Assembly: GCA_020726505.1 (NCBI GenBank)
Contig: JAHLEZ010000001.1
Span: 5,580,001 to 5,644,000 of the forward strand
Reading direction: 5' to 3'
Length of the DNA stretch: 64,000 nucleotides
Source: Leptodontidium sp. MPI-SDFR-AT-0119
Lineage: Eukaryota; Ascomycota; Leotiomycetes; Helotiales; Leptodontidiaceae
Position numbers and translations under genes: made by a program. Each line of letters starts with the position of its first letter. Position 1 is the stretch's first letter. A model generated the notes under the pieces. The model had not been told where the DNA came from, ran no database searches, and saw only the letters and a program-made list of their open reading frames with translations. Positions 54,611-64,000 of the stretch are shown piece by piece.

Positions 54611-56298
54611 ATGGGGCTCTTCTCCCGCAAACAAAAACCCAAAACCGGATCCACGACTTCTGGCAACTCTCTCGACCACGCTTCAACATCTTCGCAATCC
54701 TCCCTCAAATCTCCAAATACACCAGTCTTCACGAAGATGGGCCCGAACATTCCCAAGATCCCAATGCCCAAGGCTCCGGATCCGCATGTCGATGCAGCGG
54801 GGTATTTGAGGAGCATTGGCGCAGTGAGGGAGCGTTGCTCAGTTGTGTTGGAGAAGGCAAAGAAGAATCAACTAAACCATTTCGATGTTGATATGGAAAA
54901 GTTTGAGGATACAACTAGCTTTGTTGTATCTGTAATCAAGGTATGTTTGTTCTCTCCTCCATAGATAGATACTTGAAGAATGCACAGCCAAAGCGTAACA
55001 ATTTAGTGGTGCAAAAGCTAATTGATACAGCGCGACTTCTCTCCCGACTATGCGAAGATCCCTCCACATGGAAGATGGCAACACTTCAACGTTGGGGGGC
55101 GAGATCGAATTGCAGAGATGCAGAATAGCTGGGGAACCGAGGCGGATACCGATCGTTCAGAGCGTTGTCGAAGACTTCTAGATCTCTTCCTAGTTTCCGT
55201 CCTCCTAGATGCCGGTGCGGGAAACAGTTGGTCATACAAGAGCAAGGAGGATGGAAAGACATATCGACGCAGTGAAGGATTAGCAATTGCGAGCTTGGAG
55301 ATGTTCAAGGACGGAAAGTTTAGCAGCAATCAGAGCCAACCACATCAAGTTGACGGAGAGGGTTTAAGAACGTTGACAGTGAAGGCTATGGCCGATGGAT
55401 TGCAGGTTTCCGAACAAAATCCAATCGCTGGGCTGGAAGGACGGACGGGTCTGTTAATCAGATTGGCTGATGCTTTGAATAATCAAGCATTGTTCGGTGC
55501 GGATGCTCGACCTGGAAATATGCTCGGTATGTTGCTATCCCCTGTCATACGTCCTCTGCTAACCAGGTAGACTATCTCATCTCTCACCCAACAACACAAG
55601 CCTCCTCTATTCCCATTGTCCCCCTCCCAACGCTATGGTCAGTACTTATTGATGGACTTGCACCAATCTGGCCACCGTCACGTACAACCTTAGACAACAC
55701 CTCTCTAGGCGATGCCTGGCCACTCTCCACTCTTCCCGTTACACCCACAACCGCTGCGTGGGAAACCATAGTCCCCTTTCACAAACTTACACAGTGGCTT
55801 TGTTACTCGCTTATGCAACCAATGACCAAACTTATGGGCGTTCACTTCGCCGGTGCAGATCTTATGACTGGCCTGCCAGAGTACCGCAACGGAGGACTTT
55901 TCATCGATACGGGTTTACTTACTTTGAAGCCAGAGGATGAAAAGAGGGGTTTGGCAACTTTCAAAGACGAGGGTGTCAAGAGTGGAAAGGGAAGCATGGA
56001 GGTCGTACCGATGTTTACACCAGATGACGATGTAGTTGTTGAGTGGCGAGCTGTGACTGTTGGCTTTCTGGACTTGCTGCTGGAGGATGTCAACAAGAAA
56101 TTAGACCTAGAGGGCCCAGATAGGCTGTCTTTGCCCCAGATGTTAGAGGCTGGTAGTTGGAAGGTAAGTCCCCTGTTCATTCGCTTTAGCAAAATTTCGG
56201 CTAACTTTACAAAGGGAGGACGAGAAATGGCCGAGATCTCACGTCCAAATACCCAATGCCCGCCAATTGCTATCCTAAGCGACGGAACGGTATTTTGA
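54611..56298 (+). CDS. URC4: Uracil catabolism protein 4 (DUF1688)
   Basis: Exons 54611-54940, 55031-55526, 55571-56163 and 56215-56298 give 500 residues. URC4 is one of the genes required for the URC pathway of uracil degradation described in Lachancea kluyveri; its biochemical step is not settled. DUF1688 features include DAAGYLRSIGAVRERC, HFDVDMEKF, the second-exon start RDFSPDYAKIPPHGRWQHF, LDLFLVSVLLDAGAG, GLEGRTGLLIRLADAL, DYLISHPTTQ built by the second splice, LTQWLCYSLMQPM, FAGADLMTGLPEYRNGG, and the end CPPIAILSDGTVF supplied by a 28-codon last exon. All introns are 44-90 bases with GT-AG ends; the second acceptor (GTAG, not the CAG four bases upstream) was set by frame and homology. 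It is followed in the same direction by formyltetrahydrofolate deformylase. Confidence 0.93.
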
Positions 56299-56959
56299 AC
56301 ACATTTGCAGCCAACTTACTCTTCTGGCTGAGCTTCGTCGCTTCATCTCACTTTGCTACACATTCCAGACCGCAACTGGAAGCATTTGAGCTTATGTTTT
56401 CGAGCTGTGGCATCTTGCGTTTATTGCATAGCTATACCCACATCTTCTTCGCCTGGCGAGCTCTCTTTCGAAAGAGACGCAATTCGTCTCTGATTGATCA
56501 TTGCTGGTATTTGCTCATCAGAGAAGGGAAAAGAAAAAAAAACTTTGAAAGGGCCGGGTATTTGAGAGTACATTGCCTTCTACTTAGCCAATGTACTGTA
56601 TTTTAATACAACTGAGGCGGTGCCTGGCTCATGTTTTGCGCAAAAGAGGACTGACTGACTTGTGAGACCGACAACACTTGGTGATTTTTGTGCGGACGTT
56701 GAGCGATGCCAGATTCTCGACCACATGCAACATTTGGGTATCGGTTGATGAAAAGTGTTCCTCAATTGAACTTACTGGAAGTATCACAAGACCATAGCTG
56801 AACAAAGTGAAGGTGAGAGTGAGGAGAGATTTCACTCATCCGAAAATATATCCACATTTGACCGAGCCTAACAACACCACATCACGTGCCGTTATGACTA
56901 ATTTTGGAAGTAAACTTTTCCCTAGCACGAATGATATCTAACAGACATCCCAGAGATCA
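56299..56959. promoter_or_regulatory. Intergenic region upstream of formyltetrahydrofolate deformylase
   Basis: 661 bases. A CACGTG at 56883-56888 lies 71 bases before the deformylase ATG. No gene is seen. Confidence 0.4.
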
Positions 56960-58045
56960 ATGGCGAGTAAGATACGAATCGGCCTCTGCATACGAGCACG
57001 CGGATTGACCGTTCCAAACAGTACCATACCATTTCATCGCCAATTGCGGCCAGTCGCAGCCGTACAAAGGATCAACTCACATTCTCAAAAACTTTGTGCA
57101 CGACACCTCGCTTCGGCATCCACCCCTCCTCGAACCAAGAAACCTCGCGCTATCAAGATGGCAGGCGCTGATGAGTTCATCTTGACTCTGTCATGTCCCG
57201 ATCGGCCTGGTATCGTCCATGCAGTCACTGGGTTTCTGGCGCAGCATAATCTGAATATCGTCGATTCGCAACAGTTCGGTGATCCGACTTCGAAGACTTT
57301 CTTCATGCGAGTTCACTTTGCTCAAGTCGTCGGCGATGCCACTACCGCAGAAGGAAGTAGCAAGATCGACGTCGAGCAACTAAGGAGTTCGTTTGAAGAA
57401 ACAGCCAAGCCCATGTCCATGACCTTCGAGCTCTCATCTACCGCTCAAAAACCCCGCGTCCTCATCATGGTATCCAAGATCGGACATTGTCTAAACGACA
57501 TCCTGTTCCGGCAATCAATCTCCCAGCTCGGCATCGAAGTCCCCCTCATCATATCCAACCACCCTGACTTCGCGCCCCTAGCCGCCTCGTACAATATCCC
57601 CTTCCACCACCTCCCCATCACAGCCGCCACCAAGGCGGCGCAGGAAGCTCAGATCCTCGCCCTCGTTAAGGAGCATAACATCGACCTGATCGTGCTCGCG
57701 CGGTACATGCAGGTCCTCTCCCCGGACCTCTGCACCGCCATGTCAGGCAAGATCATCAATATCCACCACAGCTTCCTGCCGTCGTTCAAAGGCGCGAAAC
57801 CGTACCACCAGGCGTATGATCGCGGCGTGAAGATCATTGGCGCAACGGCCCATTTTGTCACGAGTGATTTGGATGAAGGCCCAATTATCGAGCAGGATGT
57901 TGTAAGGGTTGATCATGGACTTAGTCCTAAGGGTCTTACGACTGAGGGGAGTAATGTTGAGAGTAAGGTGCTTGCGAATGCGGTTAAGTGGGTGACGGAG
58001 AAGAGGGTGTTGTTGAATGGGCACAAGACTGTGGTCTTCAACTGA
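56960..58045 (+). CDS. Formyltetrahydrofolate deformylase, probably mitochondrial
   Basis: Single exon, 361 residues. The enzyme (bacterial PurU) hydrolyses 10-formyl-THF to formate and THF. An N-terminal ~65-residue extension rich in Arg/Ser suggests mitochondrial import; the internal ATG (ATG GCA GGC, start of MAGADEF) could give a shorter form. The ACT domain follows (LTLSCPDRPGIVHAVTGFLA), then the formyltransferase-fold domain with VLIMVSKIGHCLNDIL, ISNHPD, HNIDLIVLARYMQVLS, and the catalytic INIHHSFLPSFKGAKPYHQA and DEGPIIEQD segments carrying the Asn-His-Asp set. All catalytic parts are intact. URC4 lies upstream in the same orientation. Confidence 0.94.
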   Translation: MASKIRIGLCIRARGLTVPNSTIPFHRQLRPVAAVQRINSHSQKLCARHLASASTPPRTKKPRAIKMAGADEFILTLSCPDRPGIVHAVTGFLAQHNLNIVDSQQFGDPTSKTFFMRVHFAQVVGDATTAEGSSKIDVEQLRSSFEETAKPMSMTFELSSTAQKPRVLIMVSKIGHCLNDILFRQSISQLGIEVPLIISNHPDFAPLAASYNIPFHHLPITAATKAAQEAQILALVKEHNIDLIVLARYMQVLSPDLCTAMSGKIINIHHSFLPSFKGAKPYHQAYDRGVKIIGATAHFVTSDLDEGPIIEQDVVRVDHGLSPKGLTTEGSNVESKVLANAVKWVTEKRVLLNGHKTVVFN

Positions 58046-58821
58046 TTGCTGTGTCTGTCGTGGCTTCTTGAATTCCAAGGTTCTTTCGGGGAATTGCAAT
58101 CACGAGCGAGCAAGCGAGCAGAAAATTAAAAACTCAAAGGAAAAAAAACTGTCTCATATATACTGAATGGCATATGTGACATTGGAAGGTATCACAGTAT
58201 CTGGGGTTTTGGGCCAATGCTCTCTCTATTTTACTTTCACTCGTCCCATCGAAACTTTCGATAGACCTTCTCAGGACTCTTAAGGACCTAGGAACTACAA
58301 CTACATAGGTAAGGTCTATTTGTGAGTAGAGTCTTGTGTCTCTTTTCCTCCTATTCCTTAGATCCATTATTTAGGGGTTTACCAACAAGTTTTGAGAAAT
58401 TCTATTTCTCTTGAAAATAAAACACATGTGCATAAGTAATTGGTATTTATTAGAGAGAAATATGGCATTTTGATATCGCATGAGACAAAAGTCGATGTGA
58501 GCAAATGCAAGCGTCGGATGTACTTCGGACCGGACCCGCTGTCTCGGATCGCCTTAGCGTCTTAACGACGTAGGTGGTGGGTGATGCCCGCGTGCCTCGT
58601 GCTACAACACTCACCGGATCTCCAGGAACAAAACAACGACGCTTCAACCCGGACATTCCCCCCCTCTTCACACGACAGAGTTGAATCTACTGCCCTACCT
58701 CGAATCCAGCATGGCTTCATGAATATTATATTTAAACACGCATACGCATAATCACACCGCCTCTCGTCACTCCCACCAATAAAGCGAGCAAGACAACATC
58801 CCACATCCCACCTCGCTCAAG
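58046..58821. other. Intergenic region
   Basis: 776 bases between two plus-strand genes. AT-rich near 58380-58440. No gene or motif is recognised. Confidence 0.35.
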
Positions 58822-61800
58822 ATGCTTCTCCTCCACCAAACCGGCAGCGTCAAAATCGGCGAAGTGGTACGGTACACAGTGACCTACACGCCGGCACACG
58901 ACCGCATCCTACCCTCCCCTCACACTCTCCATCTCAAGATAAAGAATACCTCGGCCATCGCTCTCCGCGCTGCCTTCGTCCATGGACCCTACACGCTCTA
59001 CGCCGCCGCATACCCCGCGACCTTCCACCCGAACGGAAAATTTGAGAATCCGCGGATATACGGCGTACCGGAATTCGAACCGAATCTGAAAGCAGGCGGG
59101 AACTTCACGGTCAAGTTGAACGTGCCGGAGAGCGTGAGGGAGTCGGCTGGGCAGGGGAGGAGTCCTGTGAGAGAGGGGAATGGGGAGGGGAAAGGAGGCG
59201 GTGGAGAGGAGGAGTTGAAGAGTGTGAGCTGGATCATTGAAGTTTCCAGCCAAGTCATCTTCTCGAACTCCGCGGCTGTCCATTATGAGATCTTGCTAGG
59301 GCGCGATGAGAAGAGTCTGTCGTTGGGATTTGCGAGTTCGTTGGCCGCTGGTGGGAATGGACCACAGAGTCAACCGGGTCAGGTTAGTGATCACCAGCAT
59401 GGTGTGGGGGGTGCGAGGGATGGGCATGGGCGTGGACATGGTCACGGTGCTTTGGCCAAGGGGGTGTTCAGTAAATCTCTTGAAGTCAAGGTGGATGATA
59501 CGGCGAGTTTGTGGAATACGCCGCGGATGCCGGAGTGGGATGGTGTGGATGATGATGTTGCTGGGGATGAGGAGAAGAATGGGGCTGAAGGGACGGATAA
59601 GCCTGTGCTCGAGGGGAAGCCGCGAGAAGGAGAAGGACACAGGACCAAAAGGCAGAAGAAAGTGCATTTGGTGGTCTTGACGCATGGTTTGCACAGCAAT
59701 CTTGGCGCCGATATGCTGTTTTTGAAAGAGAGTATCGATGAAGCGGCTAAGAAGGCCAAGGTTGATGCTAGAATACGGAGGGCGAAGAAGAGGAAGGAAA
59801 GTAAAGCTGCGGAGACTGTGGATACGGATGGAAATACTGGAGATGATACGAAGTCAGGGCAGGAAGAAGAAGACCAGGGCGAAGACGAGGAGGAAGTCAT
59901 TGTTCGAGGCTTCTCTGGAAACTCCGTTCGAACGGAAAGGGGTATCAAGTATCTAGGGAAAAGACTGGCGAAATACGTCCTCCAGATGACATACCCAGAT
60001 CAACCATACAAGCCAGTAACGAAGAAGTCCACCGTAGAAGCTCTCTCACATGCGATCAAACCAGACCGGCCAGCTACCAAATCGACTGGCAAGGAACCTG
60101 GACCTCCAACACACGATCATAGCTCTATCATCAAGGCACCATATGCAGAAAAGAAGCTGGCGTATAAAATCACCAGTATCAGTTTCATTGGTCATTCTCT
60201 TGGCGGGTTGATCCAAACATACGCGGTCGCTTACATTCAGAAACACTCTCCTGAATTCTTCGACAAGATTGAACCCATCAATTTCATATCTCTGGCTTCG
60301 CCCTTTCTAGGACTGAGTAACGAGAATCCGATGTATGTCAAATTCGCGTTGGATTTTGGTCTCGTTGGTCGGACTGGGCAGGATCTAGGTCTGACATGGA
60401 GAGCACCAACTATTGCAAGGAGTGGGTGGGGTGCGATTGTTGGTGGAATTGGAGAGAGTGCACATAAAAAGATTGATGGAGAGACAGCGCCGGAGTCAAA
60501 ACCTTTGCTGAGGATTTTACCGACTGGTCCGGCTCACGTGGTGCTGAAGAAGTTCAGAAATCGAACCATTTACTCCAACGTTGTTAATGACGGAGTGGTG
60601 CCTCTGAGGACGAGTTGCCTTCTGTTCCTGGACTGGCAAGGTTTGGGTCGTGTTGAGAAAGCGAGAAGAGAAAATGGCTTGGTTGGAACTATGGCTAGCT
60701 GGGGATGGGCTGAGCTCACTGGGGCTAACTCTAGTTCTCCATCCAGAAGGACATTTTCAGAGAGCTATGCCAGTGATACGGAAGAAACTGGTACCAATAC
60801 TCCGACGAAGCAAGGTCATGGAGGAGACGTTCCTCAACCCTCACCATATGCAACTCTGGATGATGATGCCAGAAGTCTGAGGAGTCTCGAACGTCCACTC
60901 TCTGCTGGTGCTCGCCACCCACCATCAACAGCAGAGCCAACAAACAATGCTGGACCTCTGGCAAGTATCATGAAATTCTTCCAGCCTGCTGGTCCGTCAA
61001 CACCAAAACCTCATAACGACCACCCCAAACACACAAAGATCTACAAACGGAGCCAAACACTTCGAATTGGGAGTGAATCATCATCTACGCCTTCTATCTC
61101 AACACAAGAACCATCACCCAAGAAAGCCCCTGGAAAAGCCACCACGGGCGAAGAGAGCGAAGATGCGGATCGACTATCCGCACCTCCCAAAACAACTTTC
61201 TTCGAATCCGCAGGCGATATCATCAAACCTCCTCTCCCACCTACAGAATTCATCATAGATCCAACCTCCAGACCCCGAACCATCTTCCACGACCGCGTCT
61301 ACCACCCTGAAGACATTCCACCACCCCCTCTCAAGAAACGTCCAACAAGCTCCCTCATGATCCGGCGCCGCTCCTCCCTCCAAACACCAACATCCGACCC
61401 CTTCCCCTCGAACCCAAGCGTAAATCACACAGACTCTACCCTTTCAGCCCGTGACTACGACGACAGTCGACATACAAACCCGGACAAAGACCCACGCGAC
61501 GTAATTGACGGGTCAGCCATGAAAGTCGAAGAGAAAATCGCCCGCGCCTACCACAGGGACCTCTCATGGCGCAAAGTCCTCGTCCGGCTTGAGCCAGACG
61601 CACACAACAACATCATCGTCCGGCGCATGTTCGCCAACGCCTACGGCTGGCCAGTCGTCAAGCACCTATGTGACACGCACTTTGCCGACTCAGAAGCGGC
61701 ACAAACCCGCGACGAAGACGAGAGCAACGCCGAGCGCGCAAAGGGCGAACACGAACGCCCCTCCAAAGACGGAGGCGAGACCAACGACCTCCCACACCAG

Positions 61801-62247
61801 TCGTCGAACTCGACACCGAAACAACTAAGCGAATCCGACCGTACGGATTCCGAGCGCAGAGAAGCCACAGACGCCCTACCTCCCCTCATAACATCCGCTA
61901 AATCAGGAAGTCTAGCGAAAGCCCTCTCCGGCGCCTCGCTGACTGTCCCCGTGCCGACTCCGACTAGCAGGAAATCTTCGTCTGGGTATGAGAGTGATAC
62001 GGCGTGGTCGGAGCGCGATTGGGCGGATAGTGAATTCGATAGCGATGATCCTGAGGCGCTGGCTGAGAAGGAGAAGGAGAAGGGAAAGAGGAACTCGACG
62101 GGTGCGGAGGGCTGGAATTGGACGGAGGCTATTGCGGGGAGGGGAGCGGGCGCTGGGGCGGTTAGTCCGAAGGGGACGGATAGGGCTGAGATTGAGAGGT
62201 TTTTGGGGAAGGGGAAGGGGAAGGGGAGGGAGAGGGAGGGTAATTAG
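58822..62247 (+). CDS. ROG1: Rog1-like DUF676 lipase
   Basis: Single exon, 1141 residues. Yeast Rog1 is a monoacylglycerol lipase of the DUF676 group. The N-terminal ~170 residues form a conserved domain (GEVVRYTVTYTP, FVHGPYTLYAAAYPA) with a Gly/Glu-rich insert. The hydrolase begins at VHLVVLTHGLHSNLGADML (about 280), is interrupted by a long acidic/basic insert (about 315-360), and contains the nucleophile elbow SFIGHSLGG (Ser459). FISLASPFLGLS follows, then YSNVVNDGVVPLRTS with a likely catalytic Asp, and a long Ser/Pro-rich disordered part (about 640-870). A final ordered segment (about 895-955) has WRKVLVRLEPDAHNNIIVRR and VVKHLCDTHF with the probable His. The last ~150 residues are charged and disordered. 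Confidence 0.9.
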   Translation: MLLLHQTGSVKIGEVVRYTVTYTPAHDRILPSPHTLHLKIKNTSAIALRAAFVHGPYTLYAAAYPATFHPNGKFENPRIYGVPEFEPNLKAGGNFTVKLNVPESVRESAGQGRSPVREGNGEGKGGGGEEELKSVSWIIEVSSQVIFSNSAAVHYEILLGRDEKSLSLGFASSLAAGGNGPQSQPGQVSDHQHGVGGARDGHGRGHGHGALAKGVFSKSLEVKVDDTASLWNTPRMPEWDGVDDDVAGDEEKNGAEGTDKPVLEGKPREGEGHRTKRQKKVHLVVLTHGLHSNLGADMLFLKESIDEAAKKAKVDARIRRAKKRKESKAAETVDTDGNTGDDTKSGQEEEDQGEDEEEVIVRGFSGNSVRTERGIKYLGKRLAKYVLQMTYPDQPYKPVTKKSTVEALSHAIKPDRPATKSTGKEPGPPTHDHSSIIKAPYAEKKLAYKITSISFIGHSLGGLIQTYAVAYIQKHSPEFFDKIEPINFISLASPFLGLSNENPMYVKFALDFGLVGRTGQDLGLTWRAPTIARSGWGAIVGGIGESAHKKIDGETAPESKPLLRILPTGPAHVVLKKFRNRTIYSNVVNDGVVPLRTSCLLFLDWQGLGRVEKARRENGLVGTMASWGWAELTGANSSSPSRRTFSESYASDTEETGTNTPTKQGHGGDVPQPSPYATLDDDARSLRSLERPLSAGARHPPSTAEPTNNAGPLASIMKFFQPAGPSTPKPHNDHPKHTKIYKRSQTLRIGSESSSTPSISTQEPSPKKAPGKATTGEESEDADRLSAPPKTTFFESAGDIIKPPLPPTEFIIDPTSRPRTIFHDRVYHPEDIPPPPLKKRPTSSLMIRRRSSLQTPTSDPFPSNPSVNHTDSTLSARDYDDSRHTNPDKDPRDVIDGSAMKVEEKIARAYHRDLSWRKVLVRLEPDAHNNIIVRRMFANAYGWPVVKHLCDTHFADSEAAQTRDEDESNAERAKGEHERPSKDGGETNDLPHQSSNSTPKQLSESDRTDSERREATDALPPLITSAKSGSLAKALSGASLTVPVPTPTSRKSSSGYESDTAWSERDWADSEFDSDDPEALAEKEKEKGKRNSTGAEGWNWTEAIAGRGAGAGAVSPKGTDRAEIERFLGKGKGKGREREGN

Positions 62248-63383
62248 TTGTAGAGAGGGGGAAATGAGTTGGTGGGTGAGCTGATGGGATACGGTGGATA
62301 GGTATATACACGAATGACTTTAGCGAGCGAGCGAGTAAGTGAATAACATATTGAAGATAGATAGATAGAATGATAATAAATAAATAAATTCACTGATTAA
62401 TCTTATACACCATCTCAACTTATCTACGTTGATTGGGAATGGCGAGAGAAATGGTTGGAGGGGAATGGGAAGGGGAAGGGGAAGGGATGTAGAGGTAGAA
62501 CTTAGAAGTAGAGGTAGAAGTAGAGAGAAAGGAAAGATACAAATGAAAGAAATAATGAAGGGGGTACTTTGACGAAAATTTAAGACGGACGGGAGGGACT
62601 CTGCATGTGCGTGTGACAGATAGGCTTCATTGCATGTCAAGACCCGCTATCTTTCCATCTTTCCGTATTTTCAACCATGTATCAACGTCTCACGGGTCAT
62701 ATACTCATATACACATTTAAGATTGCAGAGAAATGTAACAAAACAAGAACTCTTCATTGTGTTTATATATAGTTGAAAGAACAACAAAAGTATCGATATC
62801 GACATTGGGTATCACGGTATTCTAGACCCTTTCCTAACCTGACCAGACCCGACCTCTGAGCCAACGAACTACCGATCCCGATCATCACGGGCGACGTGTC
62901 GCTTGCCTGGATCCCTTTCTTCATCGCTCCATCCAGTCCCTTTTCTGGCCCTCCAGTTTTGCCCAATCGCAGTGTATATCCCATCCCAACCTAGGTATCC
63001 TTCCCTCGACCCCAAGACCGTGCAGCGTCGTAAAAACATCATGTAAATAGCAATGGCGAGCGAGATACTACATACATAAATAAATAAAAAGGATGCTGCG
63101 CCGAGATATATATATGTACAACCCGACCGGAAAATAAAGGCGACAGCCACCTAGGGAAAACAAGCCAATGGAGGCCAAGCGGAGTTTCCTCACCAGCGGA
63201 AGGCGGGGTGAGGTAGCGAATATGCCTCAAGAACATACGAAGCGCACCCACAACGATGCAACCCTCACCTTGACCCCTGGACCCTATGTGCAGGAGGAGT
63301 AATATCTCCGGTCGTTTTCCCCGTCCATAGGAGAGCCACACCGATGCGGGGAGATTCATCAGCAGTTGCTGCGATCTAAGTGC
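62248..63383. other. Convergent 3' intergenic region
   Basis: 1136 bases between convergent stop codons. It is AT-rich with simple repeats (gaagggg-type near 62460-62530, tatata near 63100). Frames here are weak and uncalled. Confidence 0.4.
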
Positions 63384-63989
63384 TCAAGATCTATATTGGG
63401 ACTCGGCAGCAATCGCAGCAAGTGCATCCAGTCCATTTTGAACAGTTTCACATCGAGGTGTGATTGGAGAGCCATAATAGGCCGTTGATGCGGAGGGGCT
63501 TCCATACGATGTGAATGCCGGCTGTTGCTGAAACAATGCCGGGTCTACAGGAAGTAGCTCCGTCGAGGCGTTTGTATTCCTACTCGAAGGACGACTCGAT
63601 CGGCTATCTGTCGAGAAGCTATTCTTGCGCACGCCGGAAGGTATCGTGAGAGATCTGATGGCGGCATTCTTCTGGGCAGCCGACGAGCGAGATCGCTCTT
63701 TGGTGTGAGTCTCGAGATGCTGCTTCATGTTGTCGCCGCGGGTGAACTTTTTCTGACAGCCTTTCCAGGTGCACACGACTCCCTTCTCGGCGGTGTGAAT
63801 TTTCGAGTGACGTGAAGCATGACCGGAGGTGGTGAAGGTCTTGTCGCAATTATGTGTGTCTCTATGACGGCAAGGATATCTCTTTGGTCCTCGTTCTTGT
63901 GGACTCCGGCTTTGGTAGGATTCTTCATCGTACAGATGTGGTTCTGGGTAGGATGTCCGCTGACTCGAATATGGGTTTGGGATGGACAT
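63384..63989 (-). CDS. C2H2 zinc-finger protein, possibly continuing past window edge
   Basis: 201 residues from the ATG at 63989; the frame stays open upstream to the window end, so the true start may lie outside. Two C2H2 fingers are visible: CRHRDTHNCDKTFTTSGHASRH (first finger, with Cys-His ligands in that order) and CTWKGCQKKFTRGDNMKQHLETH, joined by a TAEKG linker. The region after the fingers is Ser-rich (SSRPSSRNTNAS) with a short hydrophobic end (LDALAAIAAES). A nuclear, sequence-specific DNA-binding role is likely. I do not recognise it as a specific named fungal regulator. Confidence 0.8.
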   Translation of the reverse strand: MSIPNPYSSQRTSYPEPHLYDEESYQSRSPQERGPKRYPCRHRDTHNCDKTFTTSGHASRHSKIHTAEKGVVCTWKGCQKKFTRGDNMKQHLETHTKERSRSSAAQKNAAIRSLTIPSGVRKNSFSTDSRSSRPSSRNTNASTELLPVDPALFQQQPAFTSYGSPSASTAYYGSPITPRCETVQNGLDALAAIAAESQYRS

Positions 63990-64000
63990 GGAGTACTGAT

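Noticed and set aside
1..64000. tRNA, rRNA, CRISPR or intact transposon
   Set aside because: A reading for B-box-like sequence, long terminal repeats, transposase or reverse transcriptase motifs found none that hold up.

Overview
This window is nuclear DNA of a filamentous ascomycete (Pezizomycotina). Most genes carry short GT-AG introns of about 45-140 bases with CTAAC/CTGAC-like branch sites, and the families present (Clr5, 2EXR and DUF8035-type proteins, a GH128 glycoside hydrolase, Urc4) are typical of that group. The overall flavour fits Leotiomycetes, but class and species cannot be fixed from sequence reading alone. No rRNA, tRNA, CRISPR array or intact transposon was recognised.

Layout. 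1-10.9 kb is dense with metabolism: a truncated aldo-keto reductase, threonine aldolase, mitochondrial D-lactate dehydrogenase, a Clr5-domain protein, an aminotransferase class IV enzyme, glucosamine-6-phosphate acetyltransferase and mitochondrial cysteine synthase. 11-23.5 kb holds cell-biology genes: an unknown coiled/acidic protein, Get2, an HSL-type esterase, Pex12, a Gts1-like ArfGAP and Spt10. 23.5-26.5 kb is a long gene-free stretch containing a canonical G-quadruplex motif; it precedes a large, highly charged DUF8035-like gene. 30-44.7 kb carries a small HTH protein, an APH-fold kinase, a double-BTB protein, a secreted GH128 enzyme, 2-methylcitrate dehydratase, an alpha/beta-hydrolase lacking its triad, a J-protein (Jjj1) and a DHHC palmitoyltransferase (Pfa3). 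45-47 kb is a decayed-looking 2EXR locus. 48-64 kb holds the PIG-P/Gpi19 subunit, a secreted amidase, a repeat-flavoured gap, Urc4, formyltetrahydrofolate deformylase, a Rog1-like lipase and a C2H2 zinc-finger gene that reaches the right edge.

The genes are mostly unrelated housekeeping functions rather than one cluster. Several divergent pairs share short promoters (Clr5/aminotransferase, GNA1/cysteine synthase, unknown/Get2, Jjj1/Pfa3). Mitochondrial enzymes are numerous (D-lactate dehydrogenase, cysteine synthase, methylcitrate dehydratase, deformylase).

I found no clear multigene novel system. The most unusual points are an apparent pseudo-hydrolase with all three catalytic residues replaced (40277-41032), a Jjj1 homologue without the usual C-terminal half, the broken 2EXR locus, the G-quadruplex motif at 24349-24369, and the GACTC-rich gap downstream of the amidase. 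Exon boundaries were set by hand from splice motifs, reading-frame continuity and family resemblance; all spliced lengths are multiples of three.
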